From Physcia stellaris (lineage: Eukaryota > Ascomycota > Lecanoromycetes > Caliciales > Physciaceae): DNA of 64,000 nucleotides. The stretch spans positions 322,258-386,257 of the forward strand of contig JABSSW010000046.1 in NCBI GenBank assembly GCA_018902385.1, in the 5' to 3' direction. Both the position numbers and the translations under genes were made by a program. Under the pieces are notes generated by a model, which did not search any database, was not told the DNA's origin, and saw nothing but the letters and a program-made list of their open reading frames with translations. How positions within the stretch are numbered: position 1 is the stretch's first letter; each line of letters begins with the position of its first letter. This document shows positions 36,354 to 48,213 of this stretch, piece by piece.

Positions 36354-37419
36354 TGATGAGAACTTGAGCGAATGAAAATCAATGGTATCAGGTCAAGTGC
36401 GGTCGTCTGAGTATCACAACTTTGACAGTCAAGCCAACGTCAAATTCACATCTTTCACCGAGAAGTGAGGCTTTTAACAGATTCATGAGCTCTACACAGA
36501 CATTACCTCGGGCACTCAGCAGGAATAGCGGTAAGAACCAGCCAAGACCTCGGTGCTGGAGTACATTTCCACTTTACGTGCGTTCGGACTACACGTAAGA
36601 CCTTGGCTGTACCAGAGCTGCAGCGTCATATCCTTATTGCGATTTCCATCTCCTCCACCCGGACAGTTGCGGGTCGAGTGTAAGCAGGTAAGCCCTGCGA
36701 GGCTCAGCACGATCGAAATTGATAGGCGAGGCTATTGCTGACATGCAGTGCATGCTTGGCTTACCCACTCTGGGACCCTGAGCGACGGCGTGACTTCTCT
36801 ACAAAGCTGAAAAGCAGCTCTGCATACATCCCATTATGGAAGAGTCCCGACTGAGAGCCAAGAGTAATCCGACCTTCATATTCAGCTTGTGTTACCGTGC
36901 TCAAAATGTCGCAACTCAGCCTTCATTCGTATATGCACCCCATCCAGCCCTTGGCGGGATACTTTGGATGTAGTGGACGACAGTAAGCCGCGGTATATCG
37001 TTAAGCTCGACGGTGGTGACCATTGACTCCATTTCGACCATGGGGTACCTGCCATCAACCCAGCCCTGTGGAGACAGAATGCCTTCGGATCGCGGACCAG
37101 TCTTCGAAGCCTTGCTATACGCTATCGATCTGTATGTACTCCACGCGATGGACCATATCAAAGGTCAGGCCCTATTTTTGCATCGAGAGTCACCGTTTTA
37201 GGCATCTGCAATATCCGAGGTCCAGATACGAAGCCGGCTCACTTATAATTACATATATTCAAGCCCCAAACCAAATGGCAATAAGTCCATAAGTACTTCC
37301 AACTCTCTTTTCGCTCCTCAGACAACTCCTCTGACAGCATCATCCCTCAGAGCGCATCTAGAGACTCCCCCTGGCATATCTTCTTCGATATCGCCGCTCG
37401 TGATCATACCTACAATACC
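36354..37419. other. Intergenic region
   Basis: No supported gene. Short minus-strand frames at 36516-36710 and 36916-37161 lack start/splice support. AT-rich sequence with a possible TATA element lies about 180 bp before the small secreted gene. Confidence 0.35.
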
Positions 37420-37869
37420 ATGCAGTACCTTAAGACTCTCTACCTCCCGGCCCTAGCCCTGCTAGCCATCACAGCTTGCGCTTTACCAGTCGAGCCCAGT
37501 GAGGGTAAGCTCCATGATTCAAGCAATCACCACGCCGAAACTGACTTCCCTGAACCGATAGCCATCACCGCACCCGACCTCAATGCTACCGCTGTACCTG
37601 CGACCACAGAGCATTCAGCTGGAAGGGATCGAGGCGGCTGGCCGTGGATTTGGTCGCGTGCCCTCAACCCAGGGCAAGACGATGATGTGGCGACATCCGA
37701 GGACGAGAAGAAGGCCATCTGGTCCAGACTCATGCCGCCGTTGTGGTGCTTCAGGCACGTGTGCAGTGTAAAAGCTAGAGATCAGATGCAGCGCCGTGCT
37801 GATCTGACTGGTTGGTCGTTCGCACATGGTCGTTCCCACCCGGTAACCACGGACGCGAGTGAGGAGTAG
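37420..37869 (+). CDS. Small secreted protein of unknown function
   Basis: An intronless 149-aa frame. It opens with a strong signal peptide (MQYLKTLYLPALALLAITACA). The mature part is Pro/Ala/Thr/Asp-rich and then Trp-rich: 'GGWPWIWSRALN' and, 25 residues later, 'AIWSRLMPPLW', so the tripeptide IWSR occurs twice. Only two Cys remain in the mature half ('LWCFRHVCS'). A dibasic site (QRR) precedes the last 20 residues and could be cut by a Kex2-like protease. No family recognised. The size and secretion signal fit an effector-like or cell-wall protein, which is inference. Confidence 0.55.
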   Translation: MQYLKTLYLPALALLAITACALPVEPSEGKLHDSSNHHAETDFPEPIAITAPDLNATAVPATTEHSAGRDRGGWPWIWSRALNPGQDDDVATSEDEKKAIWSRLMPPLWCFRHVCSVKARDQMQRRADLTGWSFAHGRSHPVTTDASEE

Positions 37870-39674
37870 TCCCGAGTCTGTAGGCGGAACAGAGGATATA
37901 GGATGGCTCAGGGTGGTGAGGATGCTAGACATAGGACCTCGTGCGTTATGCGAAAGTCTCTGTAAGCTTTTGTAAAATATACTGCGAGGCAATTGCCAAA
38001 TAATATCCCGCCCTTCACCACAAACACTTACTTCTCAACGAGGAAGCTTGACTCCACCATTCACTAGCCTGTGGTATTTTGGCTTAGGATTATACTTGCG
38101 ACTCAAACTGTTCAGCTACTTCACGTGCTATTGCCTGTTGACTTGGCAAGGCGTAGTTCGGGTACTGTATTGGCGTACCGTTCTCGTATATGTATTCGCT
38201 TTGTCCACCCAGGTTTGCGATGCTTCGAAGATTGCCTCATCCTCAAGAGCATCGATCCAGATTGCTTTAAAGCTGTTCCCCAGGGTTCCAGATCAGCCAC
38301 TGCTCTTTCAAGAAGAATGTCATTGAAGGCCGCAGAGATTCAGTTGGGGGATTTAGGCGTACAGATGAGGTTGCCTAGCCCAGGGGTCAGGCCCAGAAGA
38401 ATTTTCTCACTGATCGGCAGCCGCGTGCTTCGTGATGGAAGTGGGGACGGACTGGAAATATTTGCGGCATCAAAAGTGGTGTGGATGCTGGTGCAATTAG
38501 AGATGGAGACTTATTGGGTATCTATCTCGTTCGCTTTGGTGAGGGTTGTCGCGTTGTTGACAATGATAGCAAGTGTAAAGAGATCTCTGTTCTTTATCGG
38601 ACTTCGCGTTCAAGCCAAAGTTCTAGAGGGTAACGATATCAAAGGGGCTCCGATGTTCGGCGGGATTCACGACCTCCGACGGGACCCAGGCCCTTCGCTG
38701 GAGATGATCATCTCCAGCGGAGATCAATATCTTTCACGGAATCTAGCCACCACCTCTCCCAGAAACTACGATCTCCGATGAAATACATAACTTCTTCTTT
38801 TGACGATTTCGATGAGGTAACAATTTGAATCTTTTTCAACCTCGAAGATATGTGATTAGATATGATTTCGGCTAGCAAAGAAATTGAGCGAAAACAATCA
38901 TGTCAAAACAGATAATGCAGAGATTTCGTAAACATACTTCTGATTTTTTTTAGATTCTACATCTGATTGCTTATCAACCAAAAGGACGAACAGATGAATC
39001 GAACAGTTACATTTGCTATAGGCTACCGGTCAGCGCACCTCCCTTCCCGGCACGCGCATCTCTCATTCCGATATGCGCATCTTCTTGCCCGAAACAGCAC
39101 AAGTCGCAGCTACGTCTGTTCTTTCAATTCGATTTCAATGACGATTTGTTTGCTGCAAAAGTAGATCGTGATGTGCCGTATAAAGTTGAAGACAACAATG
39201 ATTGAGAACTTGAAGGACAATTAAAAAGTTTTTCCCTATCAAAGATTTTCAAATACTTGAGCTATATTGCAAAATGTAGAATGTAAATTGTGTATCTTTA
39301 ATATGAGAAGTCTACTTATCGTCTTTGACGTCTCACATGCAAGCCATTAGTACCCTGAAATGATACGATAGTATTTCACCCTGTTCGTAACATGCATCAC
39401 GCAACATGTGTTTGACCTCTAGCAGTGCAATACATCGAGTGAGCCTTGAAGGGAGGGCGCAGACACTTGAAAGGGTCATCTAACAGTCCGTAAGGGCAAC
39501 ATATGTGATTGTCATTGAGTTATCCCTTAAATCGAGCTGCTCGCTCTTTGATTGCGTTATGCGAAGATCCAATGCTGAAAAAGCTAAGGTAGACTACGCT
39601 TTGTCAGCATGAAGTCTCATGATACACCCAGAAGAGTTTTCTATATCCTATGCAAGCCGGAGGCTTCTCTCGCT
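37870..39674. other. Intergenic region with one orphan frame
   Basis: Apart from the 236-codon frame at 38071-38781 I see nothing coding. The segment 38780-39320 is AT-rich. Confidence 0.35.
38071..38781 (+). CDS. Orphan open frame, doubtful gene
   Basis: A 236-codon frame without a recognised domain. It has a Leu/Ile/Val-rich central part ('ALVRVVALLTMIASVKRSLFF') and an otherwise mixed composition. No signal peptide, no splice model and an unusual residue mix. The length is somewhat above chance for this base composition, which is the only reason to list it. Confidence 0.2.
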   Translation: MVFWLRIILATQTVQLLHVLLPVDLARRSSGTVLAYRSRICIRFVHPGLRCFEDCLILKSIDPDCFKAVPQGSRSATALSRRMSLKAAEIQLGDLGVQMRLPSPGVRPRRIFSLIGSRVLRDGSGDGLEIFAASKVVWMLVQLEMETYWVSISFALVRVVALLTMIASVKRSLFFIGLRVQAKVLEGNDIKGAPMFGGIHDLRRDPGPSLEMIISSGDQYLSRNLATTSPRNYDLR

Positions 39675-42052
39675 CTACTCTTCATCAAGGACCTTGGCGA
39701 CCTTCTCTTCCTTCTCAATGATTTGCGGCGGCTTAGGCAGCCTCTTTCGGAAAATGTATCTTTTGATAAACCAGGGCAGCCACACGGTCAATTCATGACG
39801 AAGGAACTTGCTGGTTGGGACTGAGAAAACCTCTGTGTACGATGTCAGAAGAGACATGAGGCAAACACGACGAATGTCGACTTACGATCTAACTCTTCCA
39901 GGGTAAGCTGTTTGGTTTCTCTGACAAAGGCAAATATCATGAACCATGCGATGAGATTAAGTCCGGCATAGAAGCCGACTGTGACCTGGGTAAGCGCATG
40001 ATGGTGTGGGTGTATCCAAAGATTCCACTTACAAGCTCCAGTTGGGGTCATGACGCTTTGCATTCGAGGGAAGGTCAGGCTAAGTACTCCGGCTACAGGT
40101 GACCCATCAGTGCGAGGTCAAATACGGGAAGCTCTTTTAATGCATACCGAAAGTATTGTTGATGCAAACGGCCCAAGCCATCCCTTGCTCTCGCTGAATG
40201 GTAGGGAAAACCTCAGCAGAATACTGGAAAGCGACAGGCCCTTCGCCTAGCGAGTAGCAGATGGTGAAGAGGTAAATAAACCTAATAGACGAAGGCGATT
40301 AGTCCTTTGAAGTGTTGTAAGCACTCGCCAGGGACTTACAGCGCGACTGGTCCTATTTGCGAACCCTTGCTGCCGTAGTCTTTTAGCAGCGACAGACCCG
40401 CGGCCAAAAGGAAGATGCACATTCCAGGGAAGGTCTTTGCAGGGAAAAAATCAGCACTGTTCGTACATCAAGCTAGGAGAAACTCACAAGCAAGGTCAAG
40501 GTTCTTCGACCTTTGGTGTCTATTAAGAATAACGTAGGGATGGTAGCCAAAACCTGAATAGCACCGTAACCCAGAGAGGCGTACAAGGCCTGAACTGCGC
40601 TGTAACCAGCTTTCTCAAAGATAGTTGAGCTGTAGAACGAGATGACTGCGAGATGTCAGAAACGATCATTGGCGCGAAATGAGGGGTGACCTGCTGTTGA
40701 TGCCACACATCTGCTGAGCGATCATGACCGTCGAGGCTCCGTAGTTGGCGCGCCTAATCCTGGGGACGGCGAAACAATCCCACAAACGAGAGAAGTAGCC
40801 TGCTCCACGCGCCACTTTGAGCTCTTCCTGGTAAATGATGTAGGAGTAATAGTAGTCTCGTGCAGCGATGATGGGATGGGCTCGTAAGCGCATCATTGAA
40901 CGGAATCCTTTATCGAGCTTGCCATGCTTCATGAGCCAACGAGGAGACTCGGGACAGAACCAGATACCACAGCCGAGGATAAAGGATGGAATAAAGGCTG
41001 AGCCGAGTTGCAAACGCCAAGATATGTCACCGGTATCCTTGACTATGACGTTGGCGCAGAAACCTAGAAAGATACCTATGAAGAGCAATAAGTAAAAGGC
41101 TCATATCCAGCAAAAGTAGCAGCTCACCTGCCACGACCCATAACTGCCAGAACATGACCAGGGCACCTCGAATCCGAGCGGGGGCCATCTCAGCCGAGTA
41201 AATAGGGACGGTGGCATTCTTTGCGCCAATCCCAATACCCATAACGAATCTCGCAGCGAATAGTCCTTGCCATGACTTTGCAAATCCGGAACCAATCGGG
41301 GTGGCGGTAAGAATGCAAGCAGTGATGAAGATCTCGCCTCGTCGGCCAAAATAGTGATTCAGCGGATCGACGATGAAAGCGCCACTGTTGACCAGATCAG
41401 CGCTGGATGTGAACGTGAGTGGTTGATTAAGCGGCTACTCACATGAGACCGGCGGTCAAGAAGATAATGGCATTAATGATCCCGACGATCCACTCGTCTT
41501 TGCCTGCCCTGACAGCTTTCGTCTCATAATCATAGAGACCAAAGGCTTGGGGAAAACTGAGATTAGCGCCGTTGGATCCAGTTTGATCCCATCCTTGGGT
41601 GGCGGCTCCAATGGCACATAGGGAGATGGAGTACCAGAGCATGAAGGGACCATGCCATTTATAATCCCTCTCTTTTACCAGCGCCTGGCGTTCCGGTCCA
41701 TCAAGCTCATCAACGATCTCGAATCTGTCGCGCGCGATGAGAGCAGCCCGACCGAAGAGAGCTGCATGCTCGGCCATGCCGTTTGACTCGGCGAAAGCAC
41801 GGGCATTGACCACGGTCTGCTCTGGAGAGGTGCGCTATTGGGAGGAAGAGAGTCAGCGTCAACACTTCAGAATGGGGGAAGTAATTAGGCAGAGTAAGAC
41901 AGCAAGGCGCCCACCTTCAGAGGGTTCTCCACAATGTTGAGGGCCACCGACTTGCGACGACCAGCTGAGTCAGCCATCTCAGGCTCAGGAGTGCGTGCTA
42001 CATTTTTCTCATCGTGAGAGTCGCTGGAAGACTTTTCTGCTAGATCGGCCAT
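39675..42052 (-). CDS. MFS sugar/polyol transporter
   Basis: About ten exons from ATG 42052 ([16 protein letters not shown]) to the stop at 39675, roughly 600 aa. The first intron is 41914-41835. Motifs of the sugar-porter family appear in order: '[14 protein letters not shown]' in the first loop, 'GRRGEIF' after helix 2, '[16 protein letters not shown]', '[12 protein letters not shown]' before the central loop, 'QQMCGIN' and 'FYSSTIFE' at helix 7, '[11 protein letters not shown]', '[15 protein letters not shown]' and '[14 protein letters not shown]' after helix 12. The protein should carry a sugar, polyol or related solute across the plasma membrane, probably with protons; the substrate cannot be told. 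The N- and C-terminal cytoplasmic parts are long and charged. No damage seen. Confidence 0.9.
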
Positions 42053-43239
42053 TGTGACTGAGGATGCTGTTGACTCGATGTCCAGTGAGACGGGAGGGAG
42101 GCAGAACTGAACAACTCATTCGGTTGCTTCGAACAATTGGAGTTGAGACGAGGGGAGCTGAGCTCTATGTAAGGTATGTGGCCGTTAGGGCTGTTTCGCA
42201 CCTCTCCGACCATGACGTTCTACAGTTTGTAATTTTCAGGCTTGTAGGAAGCTGAAATGCACTTGTAAGAGTCGAGATCGACGATTTATATGTCCTTACA
42301 CTTTCAAGACATTCATGCGTAAAGATACCAAGGAAACTATATCTATTGGTCGAAACCTGTGTAGAATACCTAGTGATCCGCACTGCTCGGTCGTGTGCCA
42401 GAAATTCGAACTGTGGCACAAGACTATTCGTAATGGTGCTAGAGAATCTTACGGTCTGTTATTCGTCTTTCAATATCCTGCTAATCGCAGCTAGAGTTTC
42501 AACCTTTGGGAAATGGAATCTTACCAAGGTAACATTAGCCTTGCGAGCCTTGGTGGTTCAGCTGATCAGCTCGGTCCAACATCGGGTGCGAACGTTGTGG
42601 TGCCGGGGGGCAAGACCGCCCTAAAGTAGTATGGGATCATCGCTGTGATCGGTCATCGTGAAACCACCTTAATGCGGCTGAGCAATCGCGGAGCCAATAA
42701 CCCGAAGTTGATCGGCGAGAGGAGTAACAGGGAGTTGGAGGCTTGGAAGCGGGGTTGAGGTCCGTGGTCTTGGTCATACTCGGATACTCTAGGTCCGCAG
42801 TTTGTTATGCATTTCTTTGTTTTGCCCATCCATCTCCCTTCATACGGGCGGGACATTGTTACTTTCAAACTCATCGGTTGTCTTGGCGCCAAGTCCGCCA
42901 AGTCCGCCAAGTCATGAGACGGTTGGAAGATGACGTCGGAAAGGAACAGGAAGGATGTGGCACGAATCCACTTGTTGGATCATAATCCATAAAAGACGTG
43001 GACGAGGAGGAGGGTGATGTCTAGAAGCGGTGAAGGAGACCAGAGAGAAGAGACGAAGAAGAGGGAATGAAGTCTCGCTAAGTGGCAACTGGCTCCGAGC
43101 TTGCCCGTTGCCTTCACCGTCCACTGGATCGCTCGAGGTATCACCGATGATCATCTCGTCGGATTGAAGGATTCGTACTCCTTTTGCCAATGAGCTCGCC
43201 TCGATCAACATTTTCTCTCCGAGTGCCCTAGCTGTTCTC
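42053..43239. other. Intergenic region
   Basis: Transporter promoter plus the 3' side of the subtilase. It contains a 9-bp tandem repeat at 42888-42913 and no supported gene. Confidence 0.4.
42888..42913. repeat. 9-bp tandem repeat, about three units
   Basis: The unit GCCAAGTCC occurs twice, with a third partial copy. A minor microsatellite-like tract. Confidence 0.7.
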
Positions 43240-44899
43240 CTATCTCGTACTCCTTCCTTCATCCTCCGGCTGTCTAGGTTTTCTGGGGTCGGGTTTAGTT
43301 CCATCCATACCATTCCAGATGACAGGCAGACCGCTCCGTATTATCCACTGCAACCTATCGTAGATGTATTGATTCCGACGCGCAGGGTGATATAGCCCTA
43401 GATGATTCATCCACGTTAAATCCTCTGCCACCACACCCGCGACAAGCGGAGCAGCTATCGCGCTACAGTCAGCACCGATTCCCCCAAGTTCGCTCATCCC
43501 ACTTACCAAACGACGTTCCCGATGTGATGACATAGTCATGAACAGAGGGTGCGGAATTGGCACACTCGATGTCAACCCCAGGTGCCCATAGCATTCTACC
43601 ATACTCAAGTTCTTGGGACCAAGGAGCTTTGTTGCCCTTGTTGTCAACAGCCCCAACCACTATTGGTCCCCAGAGATTGTCCTTGCGATCAGCCATACGA
43701 GCGGGATACTCCGTGACGAAGCTGATCGAGATCCCGCGAGGCACAAGATGTGAATGTCAAGACATCTCTCATCACTATCGCAGAAATCGAAAACTGAGAG
43801 GAAATGCAGAAAGAAATGATTACCCGGGTCCAGAGTTTCCTGCTGCCAGAATGACCGGAACACCTCGCCTTACAAGCATCATAATATCAGAATTCATCTT
43901 TTGGATGGGTTTATCGATTTTGGCGGTGCCGTGCGCCATGTTTACCACGCTATGATGGGTTCGTCTTTTGAATACAATGTCTTGCGCAATGGTCTCGATG
44001 AGCTCCGCCCGCCCCGCTGGCGTGTTTATAAATTTGACCACGACCAGAGTCGCATGTCTCGCAGCACCGGAATTCCTCTCAGCCGCCTTGGACGAAGTGC
44101 ATGTGGAGTGTTCGCTTTTGGCCCACGTTTCTGGCAACTCCGTAGGAGTATCCATGTGATAGCGCTTCGTCTGCGGCGGATAGAGCCACTCTACTTTCCG
44201 ACGCGGGTCCCGGAAATCGGTGTGTTCTATATTGATGCCCCAACCGACCTCATAGATAAAAGTCTCTTCGTGTTCATCGATAGAATACCAAAAACCGGGA
44301 TTTTCCTCGAATGTTGTCCCTGGCTTTTGGGATAGTACTCTCAACTCATCTGGTGGTGCACCGGTGTCATAGAAAATCGAACGTTCCTGATCATCAAGCG
44401 TTTGATGTCCAGCAAAGCGCGTGGTTACATTTTTTGGATGCACCTGAGAGTATTAGTCCTACAAAATTAGCTGATGGCTGTTGGTAGAAAAGCATACCAC
44501 TGCCTGTCCGAAACTAATATCTTCAATTTCGGGATATTGTTCATTGAGACTTATCTCGACTACCTAATGATTGGAATCAGCTACAAAGTCTACAACAAAG
44601 ACAGATCCAGCCTTCACGCTTACATCTGCATGCCTGGATACTATCTGGGAGGATTCGTCGTCCAAGACTGCCAGTCAAAATGAGGGAATTGATCCTGGAG
44701 GGATTTCAGAGGCGTACAGTTGTGTCTGGTTTGATGCTACGCTCTTGAGGAAAGTCTCGATGCTTTTTACATCCTCCATGGTAATGTTTATTCTTGGCCA
44801 GACGAGGTATTCCATTGGCGATACGTCGCGGGCTTGCGCATTTCCTACAAGAACTACTGCGAGGCAGACAAAGGTCAGATAAGGCCAATAGATGACCAT
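43240..44899 (-). pseudogene. Damaged subtilisin-like (S8) protease gene
   Basis: ATG 44899 starts a signal peptide (MVIYWPYLTFVCLAVVLVGNAQA). Later blocks are clearly S8: 'AARHATLVVVKF' after the His region (here EHST for the usual HGT), 'VILAAGNSGPG' with the oxyanion Asn, 'NLWGPIVVGAVD' and the Ser motif 'SGTSFAAPLVAG', formed across a canonical intron. A 60-bp intron also fits at 'RHAD|VVEISL'. Two faults stand out. An in-frame TGA at 44677-44675 sits where relatives have Trp, and the strand that should carry the catalytic Asp (D-T/S-G) reads 'YEVGWGINIEHTDF', with Gly in its place. The first fault would truncate the protein to a short peptide; the second would kill activity even if the stop were read through. 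TGG to TGA is a G-to-A change of the RIP type. Confidence 0.65.
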
Positions 44900-46260
44900 C
44901 TCTGTATCTCTGCCAAAACTGCTGTTCAAAGGAATCTCTTAAATGCTTTGAACACAATTATTGCAACGGGATCCGGTACGGCCTTATGGTCAAGACTCGC
45001 GAGTCGCGGCTGCTTGATCAAGGCAAGGTAGATCTTCAAGCCTTTCGGTTTCATGCGCCAGATCACGCGCTCCTTGCAGAGTCGGCTATTAGAATATATG
45101 CAAGGACAAGTGTGCCCGGAAGTTTTTTAAAAAAAAAAAACTTTGTCGAGAGCTTTTTCGCGAACAGGCATCTGACAGCAGCGAAGTCTTGAAAATCTCA
45201 GAACTATTGCGATAATAAATCGATTTCTATTATTATTGCAGCGTTGAATTGCGCTCATTCTGGTTTACAATTTGAGCTAAATAAGTGAAAATCATATGGA
45301 GTTGTTGATTCGTGTGTAAGCTGCGAGAAAATTGCACAGAAACTTTGATGTTTTTCGTCGAAATCAGTTTAATTCAATGAGGTAGTAAGTTCTTCAAAGA
45401 GGAAGCGATAGATATTGATTTATAGAGTGTGTTCTATGGAGTGTTGCTAATTTCGGTCTCTGACATCCGACAGCCGCCAGCGTGGACTTAGACCGCCTAT
45501 TACTACGCCGGACCAGCCGCATTTTGTGACGACAGCCTGAGACTATACCAGTCAGCTGTGAGTAGAAGTCTGGTGTTATCGCTTTTGGCAAACACTTGAG
45601 GTCTGTATTAATTGCTCGATGCCTACGGATGTCCTTCAAGACACTCATCTCCAGTCTAAGGCCATCCTGGTCAAGAACAGGGCTGGGCTACCTACGAAAG
45701 GGGATTCACCCATGCTAAGACGAGAAGCAGGTCAGGGCGCTACAAGACTATTAGGTATTTTTCAAGCGAGGCGATTCTTTTTGAATCTATTGTTCAAGTC
45801 TTTAGGGATCATAAAGGAAAGGTCCTAAAAGAGTGTTGCTGACCAAGGATAGGCGCTCCAAAAATTCTCCAAAAGCCGAAGGGGTTTAGTGTGGATGATG
45901 AAGAATCATGAGGCCAAGTATGAGAGGAAAGGAGTGGAACGAATGTCGAGAAATCAAGACTTCGAGCGTATCGACGATGGAAGTGCGAACGAAGCTAATT
46001 GATTAGACGAATTGTGAGGACAAGGAAAATGAATGTGAAGAAGAGATCATGTATGACGCTGACGGAGCTGAATAACTGAAACTAGTGCGATCGAATCATT
46101 TCTAAAACAAAGAATCTCAAATCAACACCCATCATTACCATTCAGATCCTCTAGATCCTGTCTCTGGAACGCGGAAAGATTACCTTCACCAACAACGAAG
46201 CCATAGCTTTGATCTCCGCCAGCGTCGATGGTGCCTCCTGCTTTACCTTTTTACCAGCAT
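44900..46260. other. Intergenic region
   Basis: No supported gene; a 12-base A run near 45129 and short frames only. Confidence 0.4.
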
Positions 46261-47072
46261 TCACGAATGATAGTTTCCTATCAACGAGTCAGCAATGGTG
46301 CATTTATTATACGCACCTGCTGGCCGTGGTCGATCACCAAGAGCAGAACATATCGTGGCATCATAGCATGTTTGCGAGAACTGTGTTGTTGTCTGGTCAA
46401 GTGGGTTTCCTGTAATATGCAGGCGACAATTGTCGGCAGCAGAGAACAGCTCGCGATTATCGAGCCAGCCCTCACAGCCTCCAGCCGCACACATCCATCC
46501 ACGCATTTCCCACAGGGCATCTTTTTCGACCCTAATCTTCAGATCTATCTCGCATGCGGGTGCCAGTGTAGGATTTTGGTTCGGCTTGACTTCCATTGAG
46601 AGCTGATAGGGTGTGCCATCATCGTCGAATGTCCCTTTCGAGAAGCCGCTTTTGATGCAGGTGAAGATGATATCGCTCTGTGATTTGCTGTCGTCACATA
46701 TTGTGCGACTTGCTTGACACATCTCCGACAGTAACTTACAAAGCCAGCAGAACATACGCTTTGCTGAAAGGGTGACATGTGTCTTGTCCATTCACTGACC
46801 AAGAATTTCTGTTATCAGTTCTCGTGCAGTCGCTACTCTCGCTATCGCTGCAAAGCGAATAGGGTGAACCTGAAGTTACCTGATGGCGTCTCTTTGTAAA
46901 AGCTGCAGAACATTCCTCGCATGAAGTCTGGTTCAAGGGTTTCCGGATTAGCGATCAGATTTTTCGCGTCGATGCTAGGGTCGAGGGTTCTCGAGCACTG
47001 AGCAGTGATAGACGTCTGGGCATGGAACGATGAAATGAATATAAGAGCTAACAGGGCGATACGATATAACAT
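46261..47072 (-). CDS. Cysteine-rich small secreted protein, frame uncertain
   Basis: ATG 47072 starts a signal peptide (MLYRIALLALIFISSFHA). The mature part has many Cys: 'ITAQCSRTL', 'MFCSFYKETPSG', 'SLCSDSESSDC', 'NGQDTCHPFSKA', 'RTICDDSKSQ', 'FTCIKSG', 'PACEID', 'MCAAGGCEGW', 'DNCRLHI' and 'TCYDATICSAL'. A 49-bp intron (GTATGT..CAAG) cleanly joins 'HPFSKA' to 'RTIC'. Between 'KETPSG' and 'SPYSLC' the frame shifts near a short direct repeat, and no normal intron fits, so the annotation is provisional. About 250 aa. No family recognised; secreted and probably disulphide-rich. Confidence 0.5.
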
Positions 47073-47521
47073 TTTCTCTATTTTCTGTAGCTGGGAAAGT
47101 TGTGGAAGCGTTCATTGTCAAGACCACTGTCGGTAGGCTTGCAGAAATCGGAACCTTTACTGATATTTCGAAACTGCTCTAGGACCACCAGCTTTTGTAT
47201 ACTCATAGAGGCCATTTCAAAGATATGGAAGTTGGAGGGTTCTCGTATCTAGGAAGGCGCAGTATGATCACCCTGAGATGTAATCTCGCGAAAAGATGAG
47301 AAAGTGCCTGACTAAGAGAGTCCTCTTTTGTACAAGTGATGGCCCGCATTCACCTGAACCATCTTACGTGATCAACCTTGAGCTTATACGCCGAGACCGT
47401 GATAAGATTAGACTCGTATCTACCTCTATTACTACATGAAGTAAGTTCCGCACCAACTATACCAACTCTCCTCCTCAAAGCGTAGCTGGTCGATGTCCAC
47501 TAACATTACCTGGTTTCCTAG
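47073..47521. other. Intergenic region
   Basis: Possible promoter or upstream exon of the next plus-strand gene. A canonical acceptor (TTTCCTAG) with a CTAAC branch lies directly before 47522, and a GTAAGT donor lies at 47441, so an unseen 5' exon is possible. Confidence 0.35.
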
Positions 47522-47959
47522 ATGACACGCATCCCCTTCATAGGAGGCTTCGTAACTGGAAGCGGCACACGCAACAACCAACAGATCGACTATCGTTTCC
47601 CAGCGGACATCCCAAGAAGTAATCCGGCCTACCAGTACCGCAACCAAGTAGCATACGACCAACGGCGAACGCATGCCCTAGCACAGTTCAGTCCCGTGGC
47701 TGCAGCTAGTATCGCAAATAATTACGCGATGTATGCTCTAGGAGAGTTGCGCCTGGTGTTGCATGGATTAGCAGATAATGACTCGTGATTCCATCGTATA
47801 GCGCTCTGGCTACGAACATTCAACAGGAAGAAGGTGCTGGAGTGTGAGGATTTGCCAGCTCCATGTCATAAGTGGGATCCGAGTGGCAGTCGAAAATACC
47901 TGCCAAAGCCACCGCTGCCCGGCGCCGGTTTGGTGAGTTGGTGGGCTAGCGACTTCTGA
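47522..47959 (+). pseudogene. Small orphan gene with one internal stop
   Basis: A frame of 145 codons reads 'MTRIPFIGGFVTGSG', 'YRNQVAYDQRRTHALAQF', 'NNYAMYALGELRLVLHGL', then one TGA at 47786-47788, then in the same frame 'RIALWLRTFNRKKVLECE' and 'KYLPKPPLPGAGLVSWW' to a TGA at 47957-47959. The composition after the stop stays protein-like. CGA to TGA by a single C-to-T change would explain it. No family recognised. It may be the last exon of a longer gene, given the acceptor site at its start. Confidence 0.35.
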
Positions 47960-48213
47960 GGATCATGTTTGTGGGGCTGATGGTGCTTGATGCGGTATTG
48001 ATCGAGAGGTGTTGGTGTGCATATCACTGGAGTTAGCAGCAAGATCATAGGATTGTCTTCATTTGGGTTCAACTACGTTGGAGCTTGTTAATTCGAGAAA
48101 CTTTTGTGTTTTGAATGATGGATGAGAAAATCCTGCGTTCTAATTGTTGAGTGTATTATCCGAATCGCCATCAAAGGGACTCTGTACAACAATCGCTCTT
48201 GAATTGAACTTGG

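Noticed and set aside
45127-45142. A-rich run as a possible poly(A) insertion mark of a LINE or processed gene
   Set aside because: No target duplication and no element sequence on either side.
45394-45828. Short frames in the 45 kb spacer
   Set aside because: No domain, signal peptide or partner exons.
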